Shown one piece after another: positions 43,197-51,359 of a stretch of DNA of 64,000 bases. The notes under the pieces were generated by a model. The model made no database searches, had not been told where the DNA came from, and saw only the letters and a list, made by a program, of their open reading frames with translations. The stretch comes from JAEUHO01 sp046350655 (GTDB lineage Bacteria; Planctomycetota; PLA2; JAEUHO01), in contig JAXMAB010000011.1 of assembly GCA_046350655.1 (NCBI GenBank), forward strand, positions 62,001 through 126,000, given 5' to 3'. Numbering within the stretch: the stretch's first letter is position 1; the number at the start of each line of letters is the position of its first letter. The position numbers and the translations under genes were made by a program.

Positions 43197-46100
43197 TCAG
43201 CGGTCGGTGGTGAAGAGGCGGACGATCCGCGCCTGGTCGGCGGCGAAGCGGCCCACGGGCGCCTGCGCGACCACGACGCCGGACGCGAACACGCCCGGAC
43301 GCGCGGCGACGCGGACGACCGACGTCGAGAAGCCCGCCGCGGAGAGTCGCGCCACCGCGCTCTCGACGGACGAACCCGCGACGCTGGGGACGTCCACCAT
43401 CGACGGGGACGCGCCCGCGCCGACCTGGATCGTCACGGGCGAGCCGGTGCGCGCGGCCGAACCCGCGCCCGCGCTCTGCATGCGCACGCGGCCGGCGGCG
43501 GCGCGGGCGTCGCGGTCCCCGACGACGACCGGCAGCACGCCGGCCCGCATCGCGACCTCGATGGCCTCGGCGGCGTCGCGGCCGACGAAGTCCGGCACGG
43601 CGACCGTCTCGGCGCCGGCGCCGGACGACAGGACGCTGCCCGAGGGCGCGGCGGTCGGCGCCGGGCCCACCGACGGGGCCCCAGGCGTCGGGCCGAGGCC
43701 CGGCGTGACGCGCGTCGGCGGCGCGGGCACCACGCGGACCGGCGGGGTCGGCGCCGTGCCGGGCGTCGGGGTCGTCTGCGGCGTCGGGAGCGGCGGCGGG
43801 ACGGGGGCGCCCGGACGCGTGAGCCGGCGCGGCGGCGGGAGGTCGCTGCCCGGCGCCGGCGTCGGGAGCGGCGGCGGCAGCGGGCGCACGTCGGGGGTCG
43901 TCGGCGTCGGCACGGTCGGCGTCGGCACGGTCGGCGTCGGCACGGTCGGCGTCGGCACCGTCGGGGTCGGCACCGTCGGGGTCGGCACCGTCGGGGTCGT
44001 CGCCTTGCCGACGTACAGCACCACGCTCGAACCCGCCGGCGCGGTGCGCATCGACACCGGCTCCTGGCGCAGGACGAGCCCCGCGCGCTCCGGCGTCGTC
44101 GGCTCCTCGAGGAGGCGCGGCACGTAGCCGGCCTCGCGGACCACGCGCTGCGCGTCGTCCGCGGGGCGCCCGACCACGTCCGGGACGAGCACGGCCGCCG
44201 GCGCGGCGGGCCGGCGCGCGACGACGATCTCCGCCCCGTCCGCCCCCACGGGCTCGCCCGCGGTCGGCTTCTGGTGCAGCACGAGGCCCTCCGGCGTGTC
44301 GCCGGCGGTCTCTTCCTCGGTGACCCGCACGCGGACCTTCGCCGTCCGCAGGACGTCCTCGGCCGCGAGCCGGGTCAGGCCGACGAGGTCGGGCATCGTC
44401 GGCGCGGCCGCCGGCGTCGGGGGCTGCGTCGGCGGCGGCGTGGGCGGGACCGTCGGCGTCGGCGCGGCGGCGGCCCGCGCGACGACGAGGGCGACGCCGC
44501 CGTCGGTCAGCGGCGCACCGGGCGCGGGGAACTGACGGAGGACGATGCCGTCGGGCGTGTCGCTCGACACGTCCACCTCGGTCACCGACACGCGCACGCC
44601 GGCGCGCCGCGCCTCGAGGACGGCCTGCGCGCGCGTCAGCCGGCGCAGGTCGGGCGCGGTCGGGCCGGCGGGCACTTCGACCACCGGCGGCGCCTCCGCC
44701 ATCGCGGGCGGCGTGTCGGTCATGGCCGGCGGCGTGTCGGTCATCGCGGGCGGCGCGACCACGACGGGGTCGCCCATCGCGGGCGGGACGTCGGTCATGG
44801 CCGGCGGCGCGTCGGTCATCGCGGGCGGCGCGACCACGACGGGGTCGCCCATCGCGGGCGGGACGTCGGTCATGGCCGGCGGCGTGTCGGTCATCGCGGG
44901 CGGCACGATCACGACGGGGTCGCCCATCGCGGGCGGCACGTCGGTCATCGCCGGCGGCGTGTCGGTCATCGCGGGCGGAGCCACGGCGACGGGGCTGCCC
45001 GCGGCGCGCGGCACCCGCAACGTCACGCGCGTCCCGACGCGGGCCGCGCCGGCGGCGGGGTCCTGGCTCGTCACGGTGCCGGCGGCACCGGCCGAGGCCT
45101 CGACCTCCTCGACGACGACCTCGAACCCGGCGCCGACGATCGCGCGCTCGGCGGCGGCCCGCGGCTCGCCCACGACGTACGGGATCTGCGCGACGGCGGG
45201 CGGCTTCGCGACCTCGCCGACGCGGACCGTGACGGCGCCGCGCTCCGCGACGCGCGCGCCGCCGGCCGGCGCCTGCTCGACGACCTTGCCGACCTTCGGC
45301 GACCCCGCCTCGACGACGGCGGGCTCGACCTTGCCGACGAGGCCGGCGCGCTCGAGCGCCGCCATCGCCTCCGCGACGGCGAGGCCCGTGACGTCGGGGA
45401 CGTCGCGCTGCGCGACGGCGGGCCGGCGGCCCACGATCAGCTCGACGGTCGCGCCCGGCGCGACGTTGTTCCCGGCGGCGGGTCGCTGCCGGAGCACGCG
45501 CCCGTCGGACGTGTCCGGCGCGTCCTCCATCGCCACGACGACCTGCACGCCGGTCCCCGCGAGGGCGGCCTCGGCCTCGGGACGGAGGCGGCCGACGAGC
45601 TGCGGCACCTCGATGGACGCCGGGCGGCGACCGACGCGCAGGAGCACCGGCGAGTTCTTCGGCGGCTGCGTCTCCGCGGCGGGCACCTGGGCGATCACGC
45701 GCCCGTCGTTGCCCTCGCTGTCCACCTGCTCGACGACGGGCGCGAACCCGAGCGCGCGCAGCGAGCGCTCGGCCTCGCCCTGCGGCTTGCCGACCAGCGA
45801 CGGCACGCTCGGCGGCCGAAGCATCGGGAGGATGACGAACGCGCCGATGCCGAGGGCGACGGCGCCGAACCCGCCGAGCAGCAGCGCCGCGGACGGGGCC
45901 TTGCGTCGCGTGGACTCGAGCCGGACCGTGCCCTCCCACGCCTCCGCGGCGACCTGCCCGGCGGCGTCGGTGACGTTCACGGAGACGGTCGCGGAGCGGC
46001 TGCCGTCGAGCGTGACGCGCAGCGGCACGTGGAGACGGGTCAGCGTCGGCGCGGCGTCGTACGTGCCGCCCGTGCGCTCGCCGCGCAGGTCGAGGGGCTC

Positions 46101-46214
46101 GAGGCCCTCGGACGTCACGACGCGGACGTTGCGCGCCTTCGACGTGAACTCGATCTCGAGGACCGTCAGCGCGCCCTTCGTCCCGGGCACGCGCTCCATC
46201 AGGTGGACCTTCAT
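43197..46214 (-). CDS. Nine-PASTA-domain membrane protein without kinase domain
   Basis: Predicted 1005 residues. The N-terminal ~105 residues are soluble. One membrane segment at about 108-131 (AALLLGGFGAVALGIGAFVI) is followed by PASTA domains. I count nine: four before, three in the middle, and two at the end. They are marked by VPSLVGKPQGEAERSLRAL, VPQLVGRLRPEAEAAL, VPDVTGLAVAEAMAAL, IPYVVGEPRAAAERAI, PDLRRLTRAQAVLEARRAG, MPDLVGLTRLAAEDVL, VPDVVGRPADDAQRVV, VPDFVGRDAAEAIEVA and VPSVAGSSVESAVARL. Between them are two linkers of tandem repeats (PPAMTD type and TPTVP type). PASTA domains bind muropeptides or beta-lactams in kinases and penicillin-binding proteins; neither catalytic domain is present here. 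One base separates it from the upstream zinc-ribbon gene. Confidence 0.88.
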   Translation of the reverse strand: MKVHLMERVPGTKGALTVLEIEFTSKARNVRVVTSEGLEPLDLRGERTGGTYDAAPTLTRLHVPLRVTLDGSRSATVSVNVTDAAGQVAAEAWEGTVRLESTRRKAPSAALLLGGFGAVALGIGAFVILPMLRPPSVPSLVGKPQGEAERSLRALGFAPVVEQVDSEGNDGRVIAQVPAAETQPPKNSPVLLRVGRRPASIEVPQLVGRLRPEAEAALAGTGVQVVVAMEDAPDTSDGRVLRQRPAAGNNVAPGATVELIVGRRPAVAQRDVPDVTGLAVAEAMAALERAGLVGKVEPAVVEAGSPKVGKVVEQAPAGGARVAERGAVTVRVGEVAKPPAVAQIPYVVGEPRAAAERAIVGAGFEVVVEEVEASAGAAGTVTSQDPAAGAARVGTRVTLRVPRAAGSPVAVAPPAMTDTPPAMTDVPPAMGDPVVIVPPAMTDTPPAMTDVPPAMGDPVVVAPPAMTDAPPAMTDVPPAMGDPVVVAPPAMTDTPPAMTDTPPAMAEAPPVVEVPAGPTAPDLRRLTRAQAVLEARRAGVRVSVTEVDVSSDTPDGIVLRQFPAPGAPLTDGGVALVVARAAAAPTPTVPPTPPPTQPPTPAAAPTMPDLVGLTRLAAEDVLRTAKVRVRVTEEETAGDTPEGLVLHQKPTAGEPVGADGAEIVVARRPAAPAAVLVPDVVGRPADDAQRVVREAGYVPRLLEEPTTPERAGLVLRQEPVSMRTAPAGSSVVLYVGKATTPTVPTPTVPTPTVPTPTVPTPTVPTPTVPTPTTPDVRPLPPPLPTPAPGSDLPPPRRLTRPGAPVPPPLPTPQTTPTPGTAPTPPVRVVPAPPTRVTPGLGPTPGAPSVGPAPTAAPSGSVLSSGAGAETVAVPDFVGRDAAEAIEVAMRAGVLPVVVGDRDARAAAGRVRMQSAGAGSAARTGSPVTIQVGAGASPSMVDVPSVAGSSVESAVARLSAAGFSTSVVRVAARPGVFASGVVVAQAPVGRFAADQARIVRLFTTDR
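43900..44003 (-). repeat. 15-bp tandem repeat encoding TPTVP units
   Basis: About seven copies of a 15-base unit (ggcgtcggcacggtc on the plus strand) encode the TPTVP linker of the PASTA protein. Third-position differences (cacg/caccg) mark sub-groups. Confidence 0.8.
44698..44990 (-). repeat. ~75-bp tandem repeat encoding PPAMTD/PPAMGD units
   Basis: About four copies of a 25-codon unit (PPAMTDTPPAMTDVPPAMGD then PVVVA) within the PASTA linker, with few differences between copies. It looks recently amplified. Confidence 0.8.
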
Positions 46215-46215
46215 G

Positions 46216-46617
46216 TCAGCGCCCCGCCCCCTCGGCGCCGGATCGTTCGGCGATCGTCCGCTTGGCCCACGCGCCGATCTCCGGCACGCGGCGGATCTCC
46301 TCGAAGTCGAGGAGGATGCCGTGGCAGCGCGGGCACCGCTCGATGTCGAGCGGCACCTCGAGCGGGAACTCGATCCGCTCGAGGACCGTCGCGCACGCGG
46401 GGCAGTGGACGGCCGTCGCGCCGTGCTTGGCGCAGCACTCGGCCGCCGCCGGGACGTCCTCGGCCCACCCCTCGAAGCCGGCCAGGGCCCCGGCGGAGAA
46501 GAAGTTGGCCCCGCACTTCATGCAGATGCGGACCGGGGCCCCGCCCCAGACCTGCTCCGACATGTGGGGGTTCAGGCACCGGGGGCAGCGGAACTCGTCG
46601 TCGGCACGCGACTTCAT
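46216..46617 (-). CDS. TFIIB-type zinc-ribbon protein
   Basis: Predicted 133 residues. Zinc-binding pairs: FRCPRCLNPHM with VRICMKCGANFF, and VHCPACATVL with IERCPRCHGILLD. The last resembles the TFIIB zinc-ribbon family of small bacterial proteins (CPRCHGxxLD). No other domain. It precedes the PASTA protein with a one-base gap, so they form an operon. The function is unknown. Confidence 0.75.
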   Translation of the reverse strand: MKSRADDEFRCPRCLNPHMSEQVWGGAPVRICMKCGANFFSAGALAGFEGWAEDVPAAAECCAKHGATAVHCPACATVLERIEFPLEVPLDIERCPRCHGILLDFEEIRRVPEIGAWAKRTIAERSGAEGAGR

Positions 46618-46720
46618 GCCCCCATGCTACGGCAGGACCGGGCCGGGCGGGAGCGTTACGGCGGGCCCTTGGCGGGCCCCGGAACCGCCTCGGACCCCGG
46701 CTCCCCCGCGGGCCGGACCG

Positions 46721-48964
46721 CTACGGCCCCGCGTCGATCCAGTCCCCCACGAGGTCCGACCCTTCGACGTGGACCCGGACGGTCCCGAGGGGCGGCATCC
46801 GGTTGCCGTCCGTGGCCTGCATCCGCAGCCACAGGACGGACCCGTTGCGCGAGCCGGGCGCGACGAGGAGCGGGGTGGGCAGCCCGAGGCCGCCCGCCTG
46901 CGGGGTGGCCCCCACGACGCCCATGGACCCGACCGGGACCGTCGAGCGGAGGTCGATCGTCACCGGCGTCGGGCCGCCCGGGCGGTGGCAGGGCGCGCAG
47001 TTCGTGTCGAGGTACGCGCGGGCCCTCGCCGCGACCGTGGCCGCGCCGTCGTCCATGCGGGGGTGGGCCGGGAGGCTCGACGGCGAGGGGATCCCGCCGG
47101 AGAACATCCCGATGCCGGACCACGTGCGCAGCTGGTTGTCCACGCGGCCCCCGACGACGCCGTAGTCGAAGTCGCCGTTGAGCTGCCGGGTCGAGAGCCC
47201 GAGGACGCGGCCGACCGCGGCGGTGTGGCACCGCAGGCAGTCGGTCCGGGACGGGAACGTCCACGTCTGCGACCGCGTGCCCGCCGGCGCCGACGGGTCG
47301 GTGATCGTGAGGACGCGCGTCGAGCCGGCGGGCAGGAGGTCGGCGTCGGTGCCGTCGTCGCGCCAGCGGTAGGAGTACCCCTCCCATCCGGACGGCGTGA
47401 GCAGCAGCACCCGGGTCTCGACGGGCACCGCGCTCGCGGGGTTGCCGGCCACGAGCGGGAGGTCGAACGACTTCACGAGCACGGTCTGCACCGGGAAGGA
47501 CCACGCGCCGTCCTGCGACCAGCCGACGGTCGCGGTGCCCGGCAGCGCCACCCACCGCGCCTTCACGGCGTCGTCGCTCCAGAGGGGCATCTGGACGTCG
47601 TACGGCACGAGGCCCGGCGCGGGCACGCGGTTCGGGACGTCGCTGAACAGGCCCGTGGCCGAGAGCGTCTGGGGGAACGTGCCGCCGCCGGGCACCGTCG
47701 AGCGGAGCCCCAGGACGCGCCCCGTGTAGAGGTCGCACGCGTAGAGCTCGCCCGCGGCGTCCTCGCCGAACGAGACGATCCCGTCGGCGCTCGAGATCTG
47801 GACGTTCGCGGTCGCCTGCGTGCCGTCGTACGCCAGCGCCCACACGCGCCCGCTGCCGGCGTCGGCGTAGACGTACTGCCCGCCGAGGAACGGCACGCGG
47901 GTGCCGCGGTAGACGTAGCCGCCGGTCACGACGTTGCCCTGGGAGCGGTCGTAGACGTGCACGGGCGCCTCGAACGGCCCCGGGAGGTTCTCGTTCGTGA
48001 AGGCGGCGTCGCCCTCGTACTTGCGCCAGCCGTAGTTGCCGCCGCGGACGATGACGTCGATCTCCTCGTAGCGGTTCTGGCCGACGTCGCCCGCCCACAG
48101 CCGGCCGGTCCCGCGGTCGAACGAGAACCGCCACGGGTTGCGCAGGCCGTAGGCCCAGATCTCGGCCCGCACGCCGCCGCCGACGCCCACGAACGGGTTG
48201 TCGGCCGGCACCGCGTACGCGCCGAGCGCGGTCCCGCTCGGGTCCACGCGGAAGATCTTGCCCAGCAGCGTCGTGCGCGACTGCCCGTTGTTCTGCGGGT
48301 CGCCCCCGTCGCCGCCGTCGCCGAGCGAGCCGTAGAGGTAGCCGTCGGGGCCGAACGCGAGCATGCCGCCGTTGTGGTTCTCGTACGGCTGCGCGACCGT
48401 GAAGAGGATCGTCTCCGAGGTGAGCGCGACGTTCGGGTCGGCCGACACCTGGTACCGCGCGATCACGCTGCGGAGCCCGAGCCCGCCGCTGTCCGTGGTG
48501 TAGTTGACGTAGAAGCGCCCGTTGGAGGCGTAGGCGGGGTCGAACGCCATCCCGAGGAGCCCGAGCTCGCCCCCCGAACGCACGCGCGACGTGAGGTCGA
48601 GGAACGTCGTCACCTGCCCCGCGGTCACGTTCGCCTGCTTGGGGAACACGCGGATCCGCCCCGCCTGCTCGACGACGAACAGCCGCGACGCGTCCGACGG
48701 CGCCGCCGTCACGAACACGGGCTCGCTGAAGCGCGCGCCCGGGAACTCGTCGAAGAGCTCCACGCTCCCCTGCGTCGGCACCGACAGGGGGAACGTCAGC
48801 GTCGAAGGGGCCACGCGGCCGTCGAGGCCGAACGTCCCGCCCCCCCCGCCGCCGCCGCCCCCCCCGCCGCACGCGGAGACGAGGGCGAGCACCCCGAGGC
48901 CCGCCGCGGTGAGGGCGGCCGGGACGGCGGGGCGATGCGGACGGACGGGCGACGGTCGCGGCAC
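46721..48964 (-). CDS. PQQ-type sugar dehydrogenase lipoprotein fused to di-haem cytochrome c
   Basis: Predicted 747 residues from GTG at 48964 behind GGGAGG. Signal peptide with lipobox (GVLALVSACG) followed by a run of eleven glycines. Residues ~60-400 match the soluble aldose/glucose dehydrogenase fold: EPVFVTAAPSDASRLFVVEQ, GLLGMAFDPAYASNGRFYVNYT, ENHNGGMLAFGPDGYLYGSL, GLRNPWRFSFDRGTGRLWAGD and GGNYGWRKYEG. The C-terminal region carries two haem sites, CLRCH and CAPCH (LDTNCAPCHRPGG). The enzyme would oxidise sugars outside the cytoplasm and pass electrons internally to its haems. Exact substrate unknown. Confidence 0.85.
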   Translation of the reverse strand: MPRPSPVRPHRPAVPAALTAAGLGVLALVSACGGGGGGGGGGGTFGLDGRVAPSTLTFPLSVPTQGSVELFDEFPGARFSEPVFVTAAPSDASRLFVVEQAGRIRVFPKQANVTAGQVTTFLDLTSRVRSGGELGLLGMAFDPAYASNGRFYVNYTTDSGGLGLRSVIARYQVSADPNVALTSETILFTVAQPYENHNGGMLAFGPDGYLYGSLGDGGDGGDPQNNGQSRTTLLGKIFRVDPSGTALGAYAVPADNPFVGVGGGVRAEIWAYGLRNPWRFSFDRGTGRLWAGDVGQNRYEEIDVIVRGGNYGWRKYEGDAAFTNENLPGPFEAPVHVYDRSQGNVVTGGYVYRGTRVPFLGGQYVYADAGSGRVWALAYDGTQATANVQISSADGIVSFGEDAAGELYACDLYTGRVLGLRSTVPGGGTFPQTLSATGLFSDVPNRVPAPGLVPYDVQMPLWSDDAVKARWVALPGTATVGWSQDGAWSFPVQTVLVKSFDLPLVAGNPASAVPVETRVLLLTPSGWEGYSYRWRDDGTDADLLPAGSTRVLTITDPSAPAGTRSQTWTFPSRTDCLRCHTAAVGRVLGLSTRQLNGDFDYGVVGGRVDNQLRTWSGIGMFSGGIPSPSSLPAHPRMDDGAATVAARARAYLDTNCAPCHRPGGPTPVTIDLRSTVPVGSMGVVGATPQAGGLGLPTPLLVAPGSRNGSVLWLRMQATDGNRMPPLGTVRVHVEGSDLVGDWIDAGP

Positions 48965-49023
48965 GGAATCCCTCCCACGGACGGCGGCATTGTCCCGGCC
49001 CCCGAGGGCGCCGGAACGGCCGG

Positions 49024-49041
49024 CGGGCCTCGCGTCCCGGG
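49024..49041. repeat. Dispersed palindromic repeat in a divergent intergenic region
   Basis: CGGGCCTCGCGTCCCGGG, about 60 bases upstream of the sugar dehydrogenase start. It is one of the few copies not next to a gene end. Confidence 0.6.
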
Positions 49042-49213
49042 AACTCGTCCGGGAGCCGGGAGGCGGCCGACCCCCTCTGGGATACCCCCGTCCCCCCCGG
49101 AAGCGGACGGGATCTCCGTCCGGGCGCGCGTTCGATCGCCGCGTGGACGGCGGCCCCCGCTTTGGTAGCGTCCGGGTCCCGGCCGGGGGTCCCCCGACCG
49201 TCCGGAGACCTCG

Positions 49214-50404
49214 ATGTCCCGCTTCCCGCGTTGGTTGATCGCGTCGTTCGCCGTCGTCCCCTGCTGCTTCGCGCCGGGCGTCGCCCGCGCCGAGGACCCG
49301 CCCGCCGAGGGCGCGCCCGGCAAGCCCGAGAAGAAGGAGACGAACGACGAGAAGCCGTTCGACGACTGGAAGCTGTGCAAGAACCGCGGCGCCAAGCACA
49401 ACCGCGACCGCGCGGAGTTCTGGACGAAGAAGGGCGCGAGCGGCAAGGACCTCCTGTGGGTCGCGAAGATGTGGGGCCGCGCGCTCGAGTTCGGCAAGGC
49501 CGCCGAGGTCTACAACGCGTTCCTCGCGTGGACCCCGGACGCCGCGGACACGGCCGCGCAGTCGGCCAACCAGAAGAACCGGCCGACGGCGATGGCCGAC
49601 CTCGTCGAGGTGTACTTCCGCGGCAAGGAGTGGGCGAAGTGCCTCGAGATCGCCGAGAAGTTCCGCACGGACTACGCGGACTCCGCCGGCATCGCGCAGT
49701 TCGGCTGGGACATCCCGGGCCACGCCGCGCGCATGGCGGGCGACGAGGCGAAGGCGCTCGAGATGTTCGAGAAGGCCGCGGAGGCGAAGTACGTCGCGGG
49801 GGTCCTCGACCTCGTCGACGTCCATCTGGCCGCCGGCCGCGTGGACGACGCGAAGGCGGCGCTCGCGAAGTGGTCGGCCGACCTCGAGAAGGGCGGCAAG
49901 GAGCTCGCGTGGATGAAGGAGGTCCTCGACGCGGTCGGCACCGCGCAGGCCTCGCTCGAGGGCGTCCGCAGCATCGGCACGACCGAGGCGCCGACGTCGT
50001 TCACGCAGCCCACGCTGCTGTACCAGTGGACGATGCAGACGGGCGGCGCGGACAAGTCGCTGCGGGAGATCGAGCTCATGCGCCGCGGGCTCGGCGACAT
50101 CACCGTGCTGGGCGTCGCCACCTACAAGAAGTACAGCCCCATCTCGATGAAGATCGACAACGAGATGAGCGAGGACACCGAGACCGACCTGTACAAGAAG
50201 ATGATCGCCGAGACCTTCATCACCCCGCAGCCCCCGCACATCCTGGTGCCGCAGGCGTGGCTCGACGGGCTCAAGATGAAGTGGGACCGCCAGGTCGTGA
50301 TCCTCGACAAGGACGGCAAGCTCCGCTACGCCCGCCTCAACCAGGAGAAGGCGTGGGACTACGCGGCCATCGAGCTGGCGGCGAAGAAGATGCTCGGGAA
50401 GTGA
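49214..50404 (+). CDS. Secreted TPR-like protein with C-terminal thioredoxin-like fold
   Basis: Predicted 396 residues. Signal peptide MSRFPRWLIASFAVVPCCFA ending ARAED. Residues ~80-250 are helical and TPR-like (AKMWGRALEFGKAAEVYNAF, EVYFRGKEWAKCLEIAEKF, MAGDEAKALEMFEKAAEAK). The C-terminal part (PPHILVPQAWLDGLKMKWDR, QVVILDKDGKLRYARLNQEK) looks like the second half of a thioredoxin/TlpA fold, but no CxxC is visible, so a redox role is unlikely. Periplasmic; function unknown. Confidence 0.65.
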   Translation: MSRFPRWLIASFAVVPCCFAPGVARAEDPPAEGAPGKPEKKETNDEKPFDDWKLCKNRGAKHNRDRAEFWTKKGASGKDLLWVAKMWGRALEFGKAAEVYNAFLAWTPDAADTAAQSANQKNRPTAMADLVEVYFRGKEWAKCLEIAEKFRTDYADSAGIAQFGWDIPGHAARMAGDEAKALEMFEKAAEAKYVAGVLDLVDVHLAAGRVDDAKAALAKWSADLEKGGKELAWMKEVLDAVGTAQASLEGVRSIGTTEAPTSFTQPTLLYQWTMQTGGADKSLREIELMRRGLGDITVLGVATYKKYSPISMKIDNEMSEDTETDLYKKMIAETFITPQPPHILVPQAWLDGLKMKWDRQVVILDKDGKLRYARLNQEKAWDYAAIELAAKKMLGK

Positions 50405-50413
50405 CCCCGCGTC

Positions 50414-50487
50414 CCGCGACGCGAGGCCCGGCGGCCGGCCGTCCCCCGTGGACGGCCGGCCGCTCGTCTCGGGACCGCGGGGCCCGG
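50414..50487. terminator. Hairpin between convergent genes flanked by two repeat cores
   Basis: A 13-base perfect inverted repeat GCGGCCGGCCGTC (50431-50443), seven-base loop, GACGGCCGGCCGC (50451-50463), lies between the TPR protein gene and boxR. It is flanked by core copies CGACGCGAGGCCCGG and GGGACCGCGGGGCCCGG (50471-50487). A bidirectional terminator is likely. Confidence 0.65.
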
Positions 50488-50522
50488 CGCGCGCGCGGCC
50501 GCGCGCGAGGCCGGGGACGACG

Positions 50523-51269
50523 TCAGGTGACGACGAGGCCCGCCACGCGCTCGACGACGCGGGCCACCGGGATGCTCGTCGTGTCCACCGTGTGGTCGCT
50601 CTGCGCGTAGAGCGGCGCGCGGGCCGCGAGCAGGGCGCGCAGGTCGGCCATGGCGTCGGACCGGCGCGCCATGGGGCGCAGGTCGCCCTGCGCGGCGACG
50701 CGCGCCATGTGCTCCTCGGGCTTCGCGCGCAGCCACACGGTGACGCTCCCCCGCCGCAGCAGGTCGAACGTCGTGGCGTCGTTGACGAGCCCGCCGCCGG
50801 CGGCGAGCACGAACGCGGTGGGCCCGGCGAGCAGCGCCGAGAGGACGTCGCGCTCGAGGCGGCGGTAGTAGCCCTCGCCGTGCACCGCGAAGATCTCGGC
50901 GAGCGGGAGGCCGGCCGCCTCCTCGACGCGGGCGTCGAGCTCGACGAACGCGACGCCGAGCTTCTGCGCCACGAGCTTGCCGACGGTGCTCTTCCCGGCG
51001 CCCCGCAGGCCGAGGAGCGAGAGGCGCACGGGCCCGCGCTCGACGAGGAGCTCCGCGGGCCGGCACCCGAGCGCGGCCGCCAGCTCCGCGAGGCGGACGA
51101 TCGAGATGTTCCCCCGGCCGGTCTCGACGTCGGCGAGGAAGCGGGCGGACACCCCGGACGTGGCCGCCAGCTGCGCGATGGTCCAGCCGCGCCCCTTGCG
51201 GCGCTCCCGGACGGCGTGGCCGAGGCCGACGAGGAGGGCGCGGGCGGCGGAATCGACCTTCGGGGGCAT
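50523..51269 (-). CDS. boxR: BoxR-type repressor: HTH fused to shikimate-kinase-like domain
   Basis: Predicted 248 residues. The XRE-type helix-turn-helix at about 15-70 (GWTIAQLAATSGVSARFLAD, VETGRGNISIVRLAELAAAL) is fused to a shikimate-kinase-like domain from about 82 (LSLLGLRGAGKSTVGKLVAQ with Walker A, ELDARVEEAAGLPLAEIF, FVLAAGGGLVND). This architecture defines the BzdR/BoxR regulators, which repress benzoyl-CoA genes until benzoyl-CoA binds the kinase-like domain. It is divergent from boxC across 90 bases of unusually AT-rich DNA. The fold, context and architecture agree, so the assignment is strong. Confidence 0.93.
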   Translation of the reverse strand: MPPKVDSAARALLVGLGHAVRERRKGRGWTIAQLAATSGVSARFLADVETGRGNISIVRLAELAAALGCRPAELLVERGPVRLSLLGLRGAGKSTVGKLVAQKLGVAFVELDARVEEAAGLPLAEIFAVHGEGYYRRLERDVLSALLAGPTAFVLAAGGGLVNDATTFDLLRRGSVTVWLRAKPEEHMARVAAQGDLRPMARRSDAMADLRALLAARAPLYAQSDHTVDTTSIPVARVVERVAGLVVT

Positions 51270-51272
51270 GGA

Positions 51273-51319
51273 TGCAATATATAGCAGCATCGCTTCCGCT
51301 GCAAGGCAGTATGCTTCCG
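51273..51319. promoter_or_regulatory. Candidate BoxR operator region in the boxR-boxC divergent promoter
   Basis: Contains the near-palindrome TGCAATATATAGCA (51273-51286), the inverted repeat CTGC-AAG-GCAG (51299-51309) and a direct repeat GCTTCCG at 51292 and 51313. TGCA occurs at 51273 and 51300. TGCA repeats are the known core of BzdR operators. The run ATATATA is exceptional in this genome. Promoter placement cannot be resolved further. Confidence 0.55.
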
Positions 51320-51359
51320 GCTCGCCCCCGAGCCCCCCGTCCGGTAGCGTCTTCCCCCC

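Noticed and set aside
44698..44990. CRISPR-like spaced repeats
   Set aside because: Repeats are in frame, encode PPAMTD units, have no unique spacers of uniform length and no cas genes nearby.
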